A stretch of 64,000 nucleotides of DNA from Trogon surrucura (GCA_020746105.1 CM036618.1:620001-684000), one strand, 5' to 3'. Counted from the first letter of the stretch, positions 24,177 through 34,700 are shown. The notes: a model not told the origin generated them from the sequence alone. Made by a program: numbers and translations.

Positions 24177-24224
24177 CGTGCCCTCTGCCGGGATCCCCTC
24201 CGTGCCCTCTGCCGGGATCCCCTC
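24177..24224. repeat. 24-bp exact tandem duplicate
   Basis: Two exact 24-bp units lie at 24177-24200 and 24201-24224, GC-rich with the core TGCCGGGATCCCCTC. It lies in an otherwise CpG-rich stretch. Confidence 0.95.
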
Positions 24225-25097
24225 CGCCAGAAGCGGCTTTTCTCCCGTTGCTGGAGAAGGAGACCCCGTGGGCGGGTGGGAGCCCACCCCGCGGGGATGC
24301 AGAGCGCGGGCTTGAACGCCCCGTGCCCTCCTGCCTTCTTGTTTCCGGGGCACTGAATAAAAACGCCGCTAGGAAAAAAAAAATAAAAATTTTTAATAAC
24401 TTCAAGGCAGTCCAAAATGGGAAATTAAATGAAGCAGAAATATGAGAGATGTAATTTTGAGGGCGAAATCTTATTACCAGCTACTTCCAGTACCGCCAGA
24501 CTGTAACTGGGCAGATAAAGGGGTCTGGCTTCTGTCTCGGATCCGATCAGTGCCCAGCGGAAGCCGCGGATGTGATCGCTACAGAAACGCCGACGCGGTG
24601 CTTTGCTTTGCTGATCCATCCTCCAAAGCCACTGTGTTATGGGAGGGTAAAAGCAACAAACATCCCACGGAACGTTCTGACTCGGTTCCACCTGAGAACG
24701 CGCCACCAACCTCTCCCCGCCGGGTACCAGCCCTCGGGGTAACTCGGCTACTGGAGCGTTTCACCTGAAATTTAGGATGGCACAAGGTGCCTACCCTCAG
24801 CAAACTGAACAAAAAACCAACCACCCCAAACAAACAGGGCGAACAATGACTAATCTACAAACTTCCAGCACGAACAAAGGGATTTTCAGTTCTGTTGCGT
24901 GCACACAACAAAACGAATCGCTGCTTCGGGCTATTTCACAAAAACAAAATTAAAAGAGCCCATAAGGGAAAATGCAGGAAGTGTTTGAAGTTGGGTTTTT
25001 CTCCCCTCAAACAGTCCCTGACAAGCAGCGTGTTCATGCAGCAGAACCTCTCTTTCCAAGGAAGGTTTTTATCTGAACTTACATATGCAAGTATATA

Positions 25098-26022
25098 TCA
25101 CAGAATCACAGAATGTCGGGGATTGGAAGGGACCTCAAAAGATCATCCAGTCCAATCCCCCTGCCAGAGCAGGAACGCCTCGATAATGCTACACAGGAAC
25201 GTGTCCAGGCGGGTCTTGGACGTCTCCAGAGAAGGAGACTCCACACCCTTCCTGGGCAGCCTGGGCCAGGGCTCCGGCACCCTCACTGAGAAGAAGTTTC
25301 TTCTCGAGTTTAAGGGGAACCTCTTATGTTCCAGTTTCAGCCCATTACCCCTTGTCCTGTCAGTGGTTGTCACCGAGAAGAGCCTGGCTCCATCCTCGTG
25401 ACACTCACCCTTTAGATATTTGTAAACATTAATGAGGTCACCCCTCAGCCTCCTCTTCTCCAAACTAAAGAGCCCCAGCTCCCTCAGCCTTTCCTCACCA
25501 GGGAGATGCTCCACTCCCTCCATCATCCCAGTTGCCCTGTGCTGGACTCTCTCCAGCAGTTCCCTGTCTCTCTTGAGCTGAGGGGCCCAGAACTGGACAC
25601 AATATTCCAGATGGGGTCTCACCAGGGCAGAGCAGAGGGGCAGGAGGACCTGTCTTGACCTACTAACCACCCCCCTTCTCACACACCCCAGGATGCCCTT
25701 GGCCTTCTTGCCCACGAGGGCACACTGCTGGCTCATGGCCATCCTGCTGCCCACCAGCACCCCCAGGTCCCTTTCCCCTACACTGCTCTCTAATAAGTCA
25801 TTCCCCAACTTATACTGGAACCCGGGGTTGTTCCTACCCAGATGCAAGACCCTACATTTACCCTTGTTGTATTTCATTAAATTTTTCCCCACCCAACCCT
25901 CCAGCCTGTCCAGGTCTCGCTGGATGGCAGCACAGCCTGCTGGTGTGTCAGCCACTCCTCCCAGCTTGGTGTCATCAGCAAACTTGCTGATAGTACTCTC
26001 TAGTCCCTCATTCAAGTCATTT
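25098..26022 (-). mobile_element. Young CR1 LINE (subfamily A) with open ORF2 C-terminal frame
   Basis: This copy of about 925 bp has one uninterrupted frame on the minus strand (stop side 25143, open to 26069). It covers the catalytic FADDTKLGG motif of CR1 reverse transcriptase, near 25955-25990, and everything after it: [28 protein letters not shown] and [18 protein letters not shown]. It is 5'-truncated just before the motif, so it cannot be active. The open frame suggests a recent insertion. The first residues of the open frame before INDLNEG come from flanking DNA. Confidence 0.93.
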
Positions 26023-27462
26023 ATAATCACTACAGGGATGTACACACATACATGTTTTAGAAAAATCACTATCCTACGTGATTTATAGTATCAAGAAATT
26101 ACCAAAGGCACTTTAGCACTTGAGGGAAAAGAACCTCATGAAAATATTTATTAATAATGCTTAGGGGCTGAGCCTTAGAGCTCCAAAACCCTGAGAATAC
26201 ACCACATGAGACTGAACTAGGTCTGGCTGGACTGAAAACATGAGAAAAATCCTTTTATTTTATTCCTCCTGCGTTGGGGTACCAGCTAATCTCTGCAGGT
26301 GCGGCCAGCAGGAGGCTTTGGGTTCTGGCTCAAGAAACTGCACAGAGGCAGGTCGCGCCGTTTCGGCTGAAGCAGAACGAGTTTCTCTACTCTACGACTG
26401 ACAAAGCACGTTCTGCAGTCACGTCTTACTTCCTGGACACCATCGCAGAGTTTCCACACCAGTCTCACGCTGCTGGTTCACAAAATGCCACATTTTCCCA
26501 ACCCGCCTCCTGCAGGACCTCTCCCCAGCCACGTGTCCTTCCATCAACTTTGTGGCTGCTCAGCCCCACCTAAGAAGTTCGCTGTTCTCTGCGCTGAACT
26601 GCATTTTCTTTTAAAATGTGATTCCCTTTGCTGGCTGTTCTTCATCTTTTCCTCAGGCTCAGCTTCGCCCCTTCACCAGCAGGACGAGTCGCCGGCTATC
26701 GACGGCGGAAGCGTCCCGCTGGGGTTGGATTCCCTGACCTCACCCACCGAGGGATTTCACCGCCTGTCATCCAACCAGCAACGCTGTCCACACCCAAAAG
26801 CAAGATTTTTTTTTTTTTAATCAACAAAAACTAATTTACCATTTTCTCAAAGACACACAAAAGTTCAAAACAGATTAAAAGAGAATGTGTGAGAGACCGC
26901 TCTCCTAAAAGATGCCTCTTCCACGCTCAGTTTACAGGAGACAGAGGAGCCTGTGGCAGTATTTCACATGTACTTGAATTTTTTAGTCCCTTATTGCTTA
27001 AAAAAAAAACAGGAAATGGTTAAAAAAGGTCAAAAATATGTATCTAGAGCCAGAACATACTTGCTCTTTGTGATCGCCTTATTGTTCACCAAAATCCTTC
27101 CAATTTCTCTACTTTTGACCTTCATTTCCACTGTTGGTCTTTGCTCCACCTTTAGCCTCTTCATTTCAGCTTTGTTTTGATTCGCATTCTGACTGTACTG
27201 AACCAGAAATGTAAATACCTCCTTCCCTCCCCACACCTTTCACTCTGGCTCGTGCCCGGGCGTCCGTCCCGCCACGGTCGCGCGACACCAACCTCCCCGA
27301 CCAGATTTGCAAGCGCACACCTCAAAATGGTTTGGAAACATCTTGGTTTTGTACAAACATCTTGTTTCTGTGCAAATCAGCTGAATTTGCTGCCGCTCCA
27401 ATTCCTTCTACGGGCTCGAGGACCAACTGGTGAGACGTGTCAACGTTTTCATCGGGTCAGAT

Positions 27463-27580
27463 CACAGGATGGCGGAACGGTTTGGGCTGGAAGGGACCTT
27501 GAAGGTCACCTCCAACCCCCCACCACGGGCAGGGACAGCTCCCACCAGAGCCCCGCCCAGCCTGGCCGTGCTCACAAGAC
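27463..27580 (-). mobile_element. CR1 LINE 3' end fragment
   Basis: Minus-strand terminal piece starting CACAGGATGGCGGAACGG, then GGGCTGGAAGGGACCTTGAA and CCACCACGGGCAGGGACAGC, as in classical CR1 ends. It lies 50 bp before the SINE. Confidence 0.8.
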
Positions 27581-27628
27581 ACTAAAATCTGCACTCTTTC
27601 AACATCTCCAACTATTACCGTTTTCGAG

Positions 27629-27819
27629 GGCCGGTTTAGCTCAGTGGGTTGAGCGTTGGTGTTTGAAACACCGAAGGTCGTGGGTTCGATTCCCGTTCGG
27701 TTCTCACGTGTTGCCTGACCTAGTCGAGAGGTGGCGTCCCTGCCCACAACAGGGAGGTTGGATTAAAATGATCTCTGAGGTCCCTTCCAGCCCAGGCCAT
27801 TCTATGATTCTATGATTCT
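27629..27819 (+). mobile_element. tRNA-Ile-derived SINE with CR1 tail (TguSINE1-like)
   Basis: The head (27629-27706) resembles tRNA-Ile. It has GGCCGGTT, an A-box TAGCTCAGTGGG, GAGCG, AAGGTCGTGGGTTCGATTCC with a B-box, and CCCGTTCGG. The acceptor 3' strand and anticodon loop (TTTGAAA) have diverged, so it is not a working tRNA-Ile gene. After a short linker, the tail from about 27720 is a CR1 3' end (CCACAACAGGGAGGTTGG, GATCTCTGAGGTCCCTTCCA) that finishes in ATTCTATG octamers. This head and tail layout matches the zebra finch TguSINE1 type from family knowledge. The A- and B-boxes would be its RNA polymerase III promoter, and the CR1 tail would recruit CR1 reverse transcriptase. Confidence 0.75.
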
Positions 27820-28164
27820 TTCACACATTCTTTCCGTTTGTTCTGTAAACTCCCCGTTTCCCAGTATCTTCTGCTGTTGCCAGTAACCATCTCCTCCCAC
27901 TTCTATGCTTCCTTTAGCGCCGCTTCTGCATGTGCACCTTCCTCTCTTTGTACACGAAGGGTACGGAAGGAGGGAGTCCCAGAGCTGCTGCCTGGTCCTG
28001 ATGGCAGGTAGGTTGAATTTCTGGTCTCCAAAGGAAGGTGGCTGCCCCAGGTTGTCCGGTGTCACAGCTCCTACACCCGACCTTAGGAGCTGCTTGCAAG
28101 AGTCCCGTCTGGTCCACGCCAGCCAGGGCTTGTTCCAACAGTCCTGCTCTTCCGACCAACACCG

Positions 28165-28216
28165 CCCTGCACGCTTCACATACATACACATATATTTATA
28201 TTTATATATATATGTA
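28165..28216. repeat. CATA/TATA microsatellite
   Basis: ACATACATACACATATATTT passes into TATATATATATGTA, directly before a CR1 3' end. Confidence 0.85.
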
Positions 28217-28262
28217 TAGGACTAGATGACCTTTAAATGTGCCTTCCGGCCCAACACACTCT
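28212..28262 (+). mobile_element. CR1 LINE terminal fragment
   Basis: GGACTAGATGACCTTTAAAT, then CCTTCCGGCCCAACACACTC, is a CR1 3' terminus of about 50 bp. No body is present upstream. Confidence 0.65.
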
Positions 28263-29315
28263 ATTACACAGCTTCCCACTCCTCCAATTCACATCAAAAT
28301 CGAGTTATTCTACGAATCAACGGCCTCACGAGTTAACAGCGAGGCCAAGGGCGGCAGATTCAGAGCCCGGCCGGCCCCACTCGCTGCAGCCGCGGGGCAG
28401 GGGCTGCCCAAGGAAATATCTGTGTTGGGGTCTGAGCTGCTACTTAAATATTCAAAAATCCAGCCCGGATTCAGGTGTACCGAAGGGGATAATAACCTAC
28501 TGGTAGATTAAACATTCCTGAAGTTTATTACCCACACAGCTGAAAAAAGGACAATAGTTAAGACTGAGTTTGCCTGTCTTTGCCTTCCAACTTATGGTAT
28601 TTGTATCAACAAATGGTATTAAGCCTCAATTTTCTGAATTAAACAATAATACTATGATGACTCTTCCTCATGAAGATAATTACTAATTATAATCCAATCA
28701 CCAGTTGAACTGCTGTTTGAATAAGTAAAAGACTGGGCCTAATCTTCTGCCATAAGACAGGTTTTTATATCTGAAATCGTCTATTATTTCTCGAGATGCA
28801 ACTATTCTCTAGTCATCTAACTGAATGTTACTTCTTAGATAATTTCTTTAAGGCTTTTAGTAAGAGTTTTCAATGCTTACATTTCTAGTTGTCAGGACAA
28901 TGATGACATAAATTATCTTCTTAAAGAATTACCGTTTTTAAAGATGCCACTGGGATAAAGCTGCTTCCTAAGCCCCGGATTCAGCCTAACAGCTTTCTGG
29001 GGAGGAAAGGTGTCCCAACCTGTAAGTCTCTTTAAGCTACACGAGAGGAAAACATAAGAAAAGTAGCCCTGACGCGAAGAGGGGAAGAAAACAGGGGCAT
29101 TAGGGTCTTGGGAAGGACGGTGCTGTCCTGCGTGCTGTAAAGAGCACTGAATCTGACAACCAGCGACAGATTACCTGCAATAAACCCAAATTTATACGCT
29201 TTCGCTACCTGAAAACCCGTCAAAGTCCTGCTTCTACCATAAAAACGTCAACTTTGGGGATTGGTTAGAGCAGAGGGGGTTGTTTCGGGGTGACAAAGGA
29301 AGGCGAGCGAGTTAC

Positions 29316-29482
29316 CCAAGAGGAGTGCTCCTTCATCTGGTGCTGGTTGCTGTGCGGACCGTTGGCGTGGCCGCGCCAAAAGCAGTTCTGGCAGAGCTGG
29401 TAGTTGTGGCACTGCTGGCATCGGTACCGGAAACCCATCATGCTCTCGCACCGGCAGTACGAACACTCCACGGGATGGAAGA
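29316..29482 (-). CDS. DTNB: DTNB exon, ZZ-type zinc finger
   Basis: The exon is 167 bp: two bases that finish a Val codon, then 55 codons. It carries the complete ZZ finger. The Cys pairs are CSYC, CQQC and CQNC, and the terminal His ligands lie in [11 protein letters not shown]. This is the expected eight-ligand, two-zinc pattern. ZZ fingers of dystrophin relatives act in protein binding next to the EF-hand region. The acceptor follows an exceptionally long pyrimidine tract (about 29484-29540 on the complement) and ends CCCCCAAG. The donor after TGG is GTAACTCG, rather weak. Asn replaces the Gly I recall after GHA in mammals. The CRCESMMG and QNCFW variants point to DTNB. Confidence 0.97.
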
Positions 29483-29866
29483 CTTGGGGGAGACGGGGAA
29501 GGAGCGGGGAAAAAAATAAAAAAAGAAAAGAAGAAGTAGTAAGTGAACTGCAGGAAAAACCTTGACCATCAGATTTCATTGTACCTTCCAGACTCCCTCC
29601 AGGTTCTTAAGCACTAAACCAACTCGTTAGTCTGGGCAGGTCGTGGATTTGCAGTGTAGAGCAGGTAATTTAGGTAAGAACAGCCATGAATCTGAATGGA
29701 TTATAACACAGCAGTTCCACTCGACGAGTTCCGCATTTCTTCTCCAGGTTTCTCCTTCCTTGCACACACTCAGACCCCGAATCTCCGTGGAAGTCCAGCA
29801 CCAGTGAGAATCCACGCGCGGCCAAGAAAGCAGAAACGCCACGTTCACACAGGCTAATTCGGAACA

Positions 29867-29960
29867 GAACAGAACCACAGAACGGCTTTGGTTGGAAGAG
29901 ACCTTCAAGATCACTGAGTCCAACTCCTGCCCAAGGAGACCGCTTTGCCCCAGAGTCACC
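29867..29960 (-). mobile_element. CR1 LINE 3' end fragment
   Basis: AACCACAGAACGGCTTTGG, then TTGGAAGAGACCTTCAAGAT, marks a minus-strand CR1 end. Possible decayed continuation to about 30120. Confidence 0.7.
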
Positions 29961-30899
29961 TGCGAGAGCTTTTCAGCACAGAGGCACGCTCAGCGCATCG
30001 CGACGGAATCCTGCCCTGAGCCAGCCCCCCCCGAGGAACCTCCCGACGGGAGCTGCCTCCTGTGCCTCCGCAGTTTAAACCGGAGGCAGCCCTGGTGCAC
30101 CTCTGCATCTGAGCATCTCCAGAACCGCGCAACTAAATTGTGTGTGCGTGACGTGCAGAGTCACCATCAGAAGCAGCCTAAAAATAAATCAAATGTTTCT
30201 TTCCCATCTCTCTGCCCATGAGGAAACAATCGCAGACTTGCTTCATTTAAGGGAGAATTCTTCAAACCAAACAGGAGTGTGAGGACGAGGTAAAGGAGAT
30301 ATCTTAAGATGTCAAATGCATCTTAAAAGGCGAGGCAGGGGAAAGGAAGGGAAGGCTGAAGGTGGCTAACGGGAGCACACGGTTCAGCACCGCCGTGGGG
30401 CTGGAGCACAAGCGATGACAGCCAGGGATAAATAACTGTGCGTGGAGAAGACCACAGGAAAGAAGAAATACGAGCAGCTCGCTGGGCAGTCAGCTGGAAG
30501 GCTTCGCTATGTCTACCACAAACTGCTGAAAGTACGAGAAATAACTAGAAAGAGCCTGGAGATACAAATTGTGACTCAGCGGGTCTACCAGAGACTCGGT
30601 GCGATATTGCACGGGGCAATACAGAGAACACGGGGAGATCCCCCGGCTAGGGGGAGGGCTGGCCAGTGAAACCAGCGCCCGCCACCTCCAGAGGGGATGC
30701 CCCGGCCAACACCGGTGAAGAGACGTGGGTGACAACTAAAGCAAAGACAACTTGAGCACTAACCTCCTCAGGAACGCCACGGGTAATTCAGCCAAGCTGC
30801 CGAGGTGGGTGACGGTGTCGCAGCACGTGGCAACACCGCATAAAGCGAAGGACTTGATCGCGGCTGATGATTTCAAGACACAAACGCCCACTGGGAAGG

Positions 30900-31470
30900 G
30901 ACTCGAGAGGAAGTGGTGACTTGTTTTAAACAGAAAAGGTTGAGACAAGGAAAGGGAAGGCTTCCAGACTTGTACCAAACAGAACAGAACTGAACTGGCT
31001 GAAAAAGATGGTGACAAGGGACCTGAAGTCAACGTGCCAACAGAATAATTCTGTGAATTTTAGGAAGCGAAGGAGAGAAAACACGACTTCAAAGCAGCAG
31101 ATTCCAGCAAACTCAAGAGAATTAGTAGCTAAGCTACACAAAAAACAATTCAAGGTGAAAAACGAGTCAGGAGAATTTCCAGATCCTCACTAAAAGTTAT
31201 GCTAAAGAAGCAAGCACAAACTACCTCAGCGCAGAGAAAAGAGACAACTGCAGTAAAAAGACCAATGTGGCTAAATTTTAATTGTTCCTTAATAACCTAA
31301 AATTCAAAAGGAAATCTACAGAAGTGGAAAGAGGGACAAATTGCTCATGGAGGTTAAAATATTCAGAGACAAAATTAGGAAAACAGAATGAGAGAAAACT
31401 AGCTGGGGATTTAAAAGGGACATTACAAGAATTGTAATTATGAAAAAAGTGTGAGATTACACAGATGTAT
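30900..31470 (+). mobile_element. Ancient CR1-type LINE ORF2 relic
   Basis: A plus-strand sequence that resembles the internal ORF2 of old amniote CR1 elements. In order: CAAGAGAATTAGTAGCTAAG, GGAGAATTTCCAGATCCTCA, AAAAAGACCAATGTGGCTAA, AAGTGGAAAGAGGGACAAAT, and GAGACAAAATTAGGAAAACA. Frames are broken by several stops. The order of these landmarks matches the family as I remember it. Limits are approximate, and it may extend on either side towards the younger CR1 at 31800. Confidence 0.6.
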
Positions 31471-31799
31471 GATTTCTTGCGTTATTTTAACTCGTAGAAC
31501 ACAGACTGGAGCAAATAAAAGTAGTGCAAGCACCTGAGGGACAACAGAAAAATGAGTCACGGACTGTGTTTACCAAACCAACCTCATGTTTTCCCATGAT
31601 AACCGACCTTGAGTGGAGGAAACGGGCATCAACTATCAGCAATTTTTCATTTTACTTCGGTAATTCTTACAAAAATCAGTCTCCTGTGATATTCTTGTGA
31701 CAGAAGGAAGCACACAGTAGATGAAAGGCCTCTAACTTGGGTGCGCATCTCATTGGAAAGAGACCCAAGAGCAGGTAACTGCCCCAATGGAAGGGCCTA

Positions 31800-32125
31800 A
31801 TGAGCTGAGGTCTAGACTCTCGGGTAGTGAGGTGGACTGTGAACTGGCTAAGGGGAAGAAGCCAAAGAGTTGTGGTCAATGGGGCGGAGTCTGGTTGGAG
31901 GCCTGTATCCAGTGGAGTCCCTCAAGGGTCGGTACTGGGACCAGTATTATTCAATATATTCATCGATGACTTGGATGAGGGACTAGAGAGTACTATCAGC
32001 AAGTTTGCTGATGACACCAAGCTGGGAGGAGTGGCTGACACGCCAGCAGGCTGTGCTGCCATCCAGCGAGACCTGGACAGGCTGGAGCGTTGGGCGGGGA
32101 AAAATTTAATGAAATATAACAAGGT
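31800..32125 (+). mobile_element. Young CR1 (subfamily A), 5' part before LTR insertion
   Basis: This carries the reverse transcriptase core with an open frame (31827-32125). Motifs are [20 protein letters not shown] and the catalytic FADDTKLGG. It is cut at CAAGG (32121-32125) by the solo LTR. The matching 3' part resumes at 33307. The frame is continuous across the insertion if one CAAGG copy is ignored, so the element was intact in this region when hit. Confidence 0.92.
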
Positions 32126-33306
32126 GTTTTGGTTTGGCCTGGCTGGATTTCGGCGGCGGGGGCGGAGCTGCAGGGTGGCTTCTGTAAGAAGCTGCTAGAA
32201 GCTCCCCAAGATTGATAGAGCCAATGCCAGCCGGCTACAAAGAGGGACCCGCCGCTGGCCAAGGCTGAGCCTATCAGTAAGGTGATAGCAGAGGAACGCC
32301 TCTGTGAAAAACATATTTAAGAACGGGAAAAAGAACTGCGCCATAACAGCTGGCACAGAGATGGAGGAGTGAGAATCTGTACAGACACCAAGGTCAGTGA
32401 AGAAGGGGGGGGGGAGGATGAGCTCCAGGCGCCGGAGCAGAAGGAGTCCCCCGGGTCTGTGGTGAAGACCATGGTGAAGCGGGTTGTCCCCCTGCAGCCC
32501 ATGGGCGAGGTGCAGAAGTCCACCGTGAGGATCACCGCATAGATGTCCACCGAGGACTCCACGCCGTGTGGGTGGATGCCTGAAAGGGGACTGTAGCCCG
32601 TGGGAAGCCCACATCAGAGCGAGTTGCTGCCGGAACCTGTAGCCCGTGGAAGAGGGAATGCCCACGCTGGAGCAGGTTGGCCGGTGGGACTTTTGGGACG
32701 TTGTGGGTGGCTCACGCTGGAGCAGTTTCCCCCGAAGGACTGCGCCTCAGACTCACGAGGGGTGGGCTGCCCCTCGTGAGGTGTCTCCCGTTGGGCAGTT
32801 TGTGATGAATTGCCCTTCGTGGGACGACTCACGTGGAGAAGAGAGCGTGAAGCTTGTCTCCCGTGAGAGGGACCCCACAATGGCCCTGGGGAAGAGTGAA
32901 GAGTCCTCCCCCGGAGTGAAGAAGCGGTGGAACCAACGTCGGATGAACTGACCGCAGCCCCCATTCCCTGTCCCCCTGCGCCGCTCGGGGGAAGGAGGTG
33001 GAGAAACCGGGATTGATGTTGGGCCCGGGAAGAAGGGAGGGATGGGGGGAAGGTGTTCTGTTTAAGATTTGTTTGCTCTCTCTCACTTCTCACTACTCCT
33101 CTCTGATTAGTTCTTTTAATAAATGTACCTAATTTCCCTAAAATTGAGTCTGTTTTGCCCTGGACGGTAAATGAGAGTGATCTCCCTGTCCTTATCTCAA
33201 ACCCTGAACCCTTGGAAATATTTTCTCCCCCTGTTCAGCAGTGAAGGGGGGAGTGAGTGAGCGGCTGTGTGGGTACCTGGCGGCTGGCCAGGGTCAACCC
33301 ACGACA
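32126..33306 (+). mobile_element. Endogenous retrovirus solo LTR, 1181 bp, inside CR1
   Basis: It begins TGTTTTGGTTTGG and ends CAACCCACGACA, a TG...CA element with imperfect inverted ends. The flanking 5-bp target duplication is CAAGG at 32121-32125 and 33307-33311. A polyadenylation signal AATAAA lies at 33118-33123, followed by CCTAATTTCCCTAAAATTGA, typical of avian LTRs. The 5-bp duplication and these end sequences suggest an ERVL-like group. There is no internal retroviral sequence, so it is a solo LTR left by recombination. No coding region is present. Confidence 0.92.
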
Positions 33307-34084
33307 CAAGGGTAAATGTAGAGTCTTGCATCTGGGTAGGAACAACCCCAGGTTCCAGTATAAGTTGGGGAATGACTTATTAGAGAGCAGTGTAGGGGAA
33401 AGGGACCTGGGGGTGCTGGTGGGCAGCAGGATGGCCATGAGCCAGCAGTGTGCCCTTGTGGCCAGGAAGGCCAATGGCATCCTGGGGTGTGTTAGAAGGG
33501 GGGTGGTTAGTAGGTCGAGAGAGGTTCTCCTGCCCCTCTGCTCTGCCCTGGTGAGACCCCATCTGGAATATTGTGTCCAGTTCTGGGCCCCTCAGCTCCA
33601 GAAAGACAGGGAACTGCTGGAGAGAGTCCAGCACAGGGCAGCTGGGATGATGGAGGGAGTGGAGCATCTCCCTGATGAGGAAAGGCTGAGGGAGCTGGGG
33701 CTCTTTAGTTTGGAGAAGAGGAGGCTGAGGGGTGACCTCATTAATGTTTACAAATATCTAAAGGGTGAGTGTCACGAGGATGGAGCCAGGCTCTTCTCGG
33801 TGACAACCACTGACAGGACAAGGGGTAATGGGCTGAAACTGGAACATAAGAGGTTCCGCTTAAACTCGAGAAGAAGCTTCTTCTCAGTGAGGGTGACGGA
33901 GCCCTGGAACAGGTTGCCCAGAGAGGTTGTGGAGTCTCCTTCTCTGGAGACATTCCAGACCCGCCTGGACACGTTCCTGTGTAGCATTATCGAGGCGTTC
34001 CTGCTCTGGCGGGGGGATTGGACTGGATGATCTTTCGAGGTCCCTTCCAATCCCTGACATTCTATGATTCTATGATTCTATGAT
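33307..34084 (+). mobile_element. Young CR1 (subfamily A), 3' part after LTR insertion
   Basis: This continues the CR1 from 32125 with an open frame to 34030: [30 protein letters not shown] and [18 protein letters not shown]. The end is GACTGGATGATCTTTCGAGG, then three ATTCTATG octamers. Together with the 5' part, the copy is about 1.1 kb. Confidence 0.93.
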
Positions 34085-34249
34085 TTATTCCGGGTCACGC
34101 GCTGGTCAATACTTTTCATGCACGTACTGAGTGATCACAAAAAATGCCAGACTTCGAGGAAAATGTGGATTAATACAGTACAGCAGAAAGCAACAGAACT
34201 GTCTGAACAATATCTAGTAGACATCGTGGCTGGGAGTAGGCTGTGAGAA

Positions 34250-34345
34250 GGCATCATGAGGACATCGTGTCCCTGCTCGCTGCAGGGGCTTGGACTAAAC
34301 GACCTTCCAAGGTCCCTTCCAGGCCAACACATTCTATGACACTAG
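34250..34345 (+). mobile_element. CR1 LINE terminal fragment
   Basis: TGTCCCTGCTCGCTGCAGGG, then GACCTTCCAAGGTCCCTTCC, then ACACATTCTATGACAC, is a CR1 3' end. Confidence 0.7.
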
Positions 34346-34439
34346 GAACGCTCTCGAGAGCCAGCAGCCAAAACCCAGGGAGTTAAGGGTTTCAACTGCA
34401 ATGAGAAAAAATTCACGCTGGCACATTACGAGAGCCAGG

Positions 34440-34700
34440 GAGGGACTTGTTATAACGGCGTGTGGTGATGGGATGAGGGGAAGTGGTTTTAAACCAGAGC
34501 AGGGCAGATTTAGGTGAGATATTGGGAAGGAATTCTTTATGATGGGGGTGGTGAGAGCCCAGCCCGGGCTGCCCAGAGCAGCTGTGGCAGCCCCTCCCCG
34601 GCAGTGCCCAAGGCCAGGCTGGACGGGGCTGGGAGCGCCCTGGGCTGGCGGGAGGGGTCATCTCCAAGGTCTCTTCCAGCTGAAGCCATTCTGCGATTAG
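34440..34700 (+). mobile_element. CR1 LINE 3' fragment, sibling of 46098-46349
   Basis: GATGGGATGAGGGGAAGTGG, GATATTGGGAAGGAATTC and CAGTGCCCAAGGCCAGGCTG are shared with 46098-46349. The end is CTCTTCCAGCTGAAGCCATT, then CTGCGATTAG. Both belong to one GC-rich subfamily. Confidence 0.88.

Larger units (their letters stand above)
17277..29315 (-). other. DTNB intron between ZZ exon and post-ZZ linker exon
   Basis: This intron is about 12.0 kb. It contains four copies of one young CR1 subfamily (19090-19595, 23097-23491, 23492-23971, 25098-26022), a 24-bp duplicate at 24177-24224, a CR1 end at 27463-27580, the tRNA-derived SINE at 27629-27819 and a short CR1 end at 28212-28262. A CpG-dense block lies at 20990-21215. 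I see nothing recognisable in 17277-19089, 19596-20989, 21216-23096, 24225-25097, 26023-27462 or 28263-29315, beyond A/T runs such as 24050-24075 and 26807-26820. Confidence 0.85.

Noticed and set aside
23780-24415. Minus-strand open frame of 211 codons
   Set aside because: It runs antisense through a CR1 3' end, an A-rich run and the 24-bp duplicate. It is not a gene.
25143-26069. A host protein-coding gene of 308 codons
   Set aside because: The sequence is CR1 reverse transcriptase ([22 protein letters not shown]) and repeats at other sites in the window, so it is a transposon fragment.
27629-27702. Functional tRNA gene
   Set aside because: Promoter boxes are present, but the acceptor stem pairs only with shifted geometry, the head diverges from tRNA-Ile at the anticodon loop, and a CR1 tail follows. 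A SINE explains it better.
32195-33093. Minus-strand open frames of 156-159 codons within the LTR
   Set aside because: They lie entirely in the solo LTR, antisense to its polyadenylation signal, with no retroviral or host domain.
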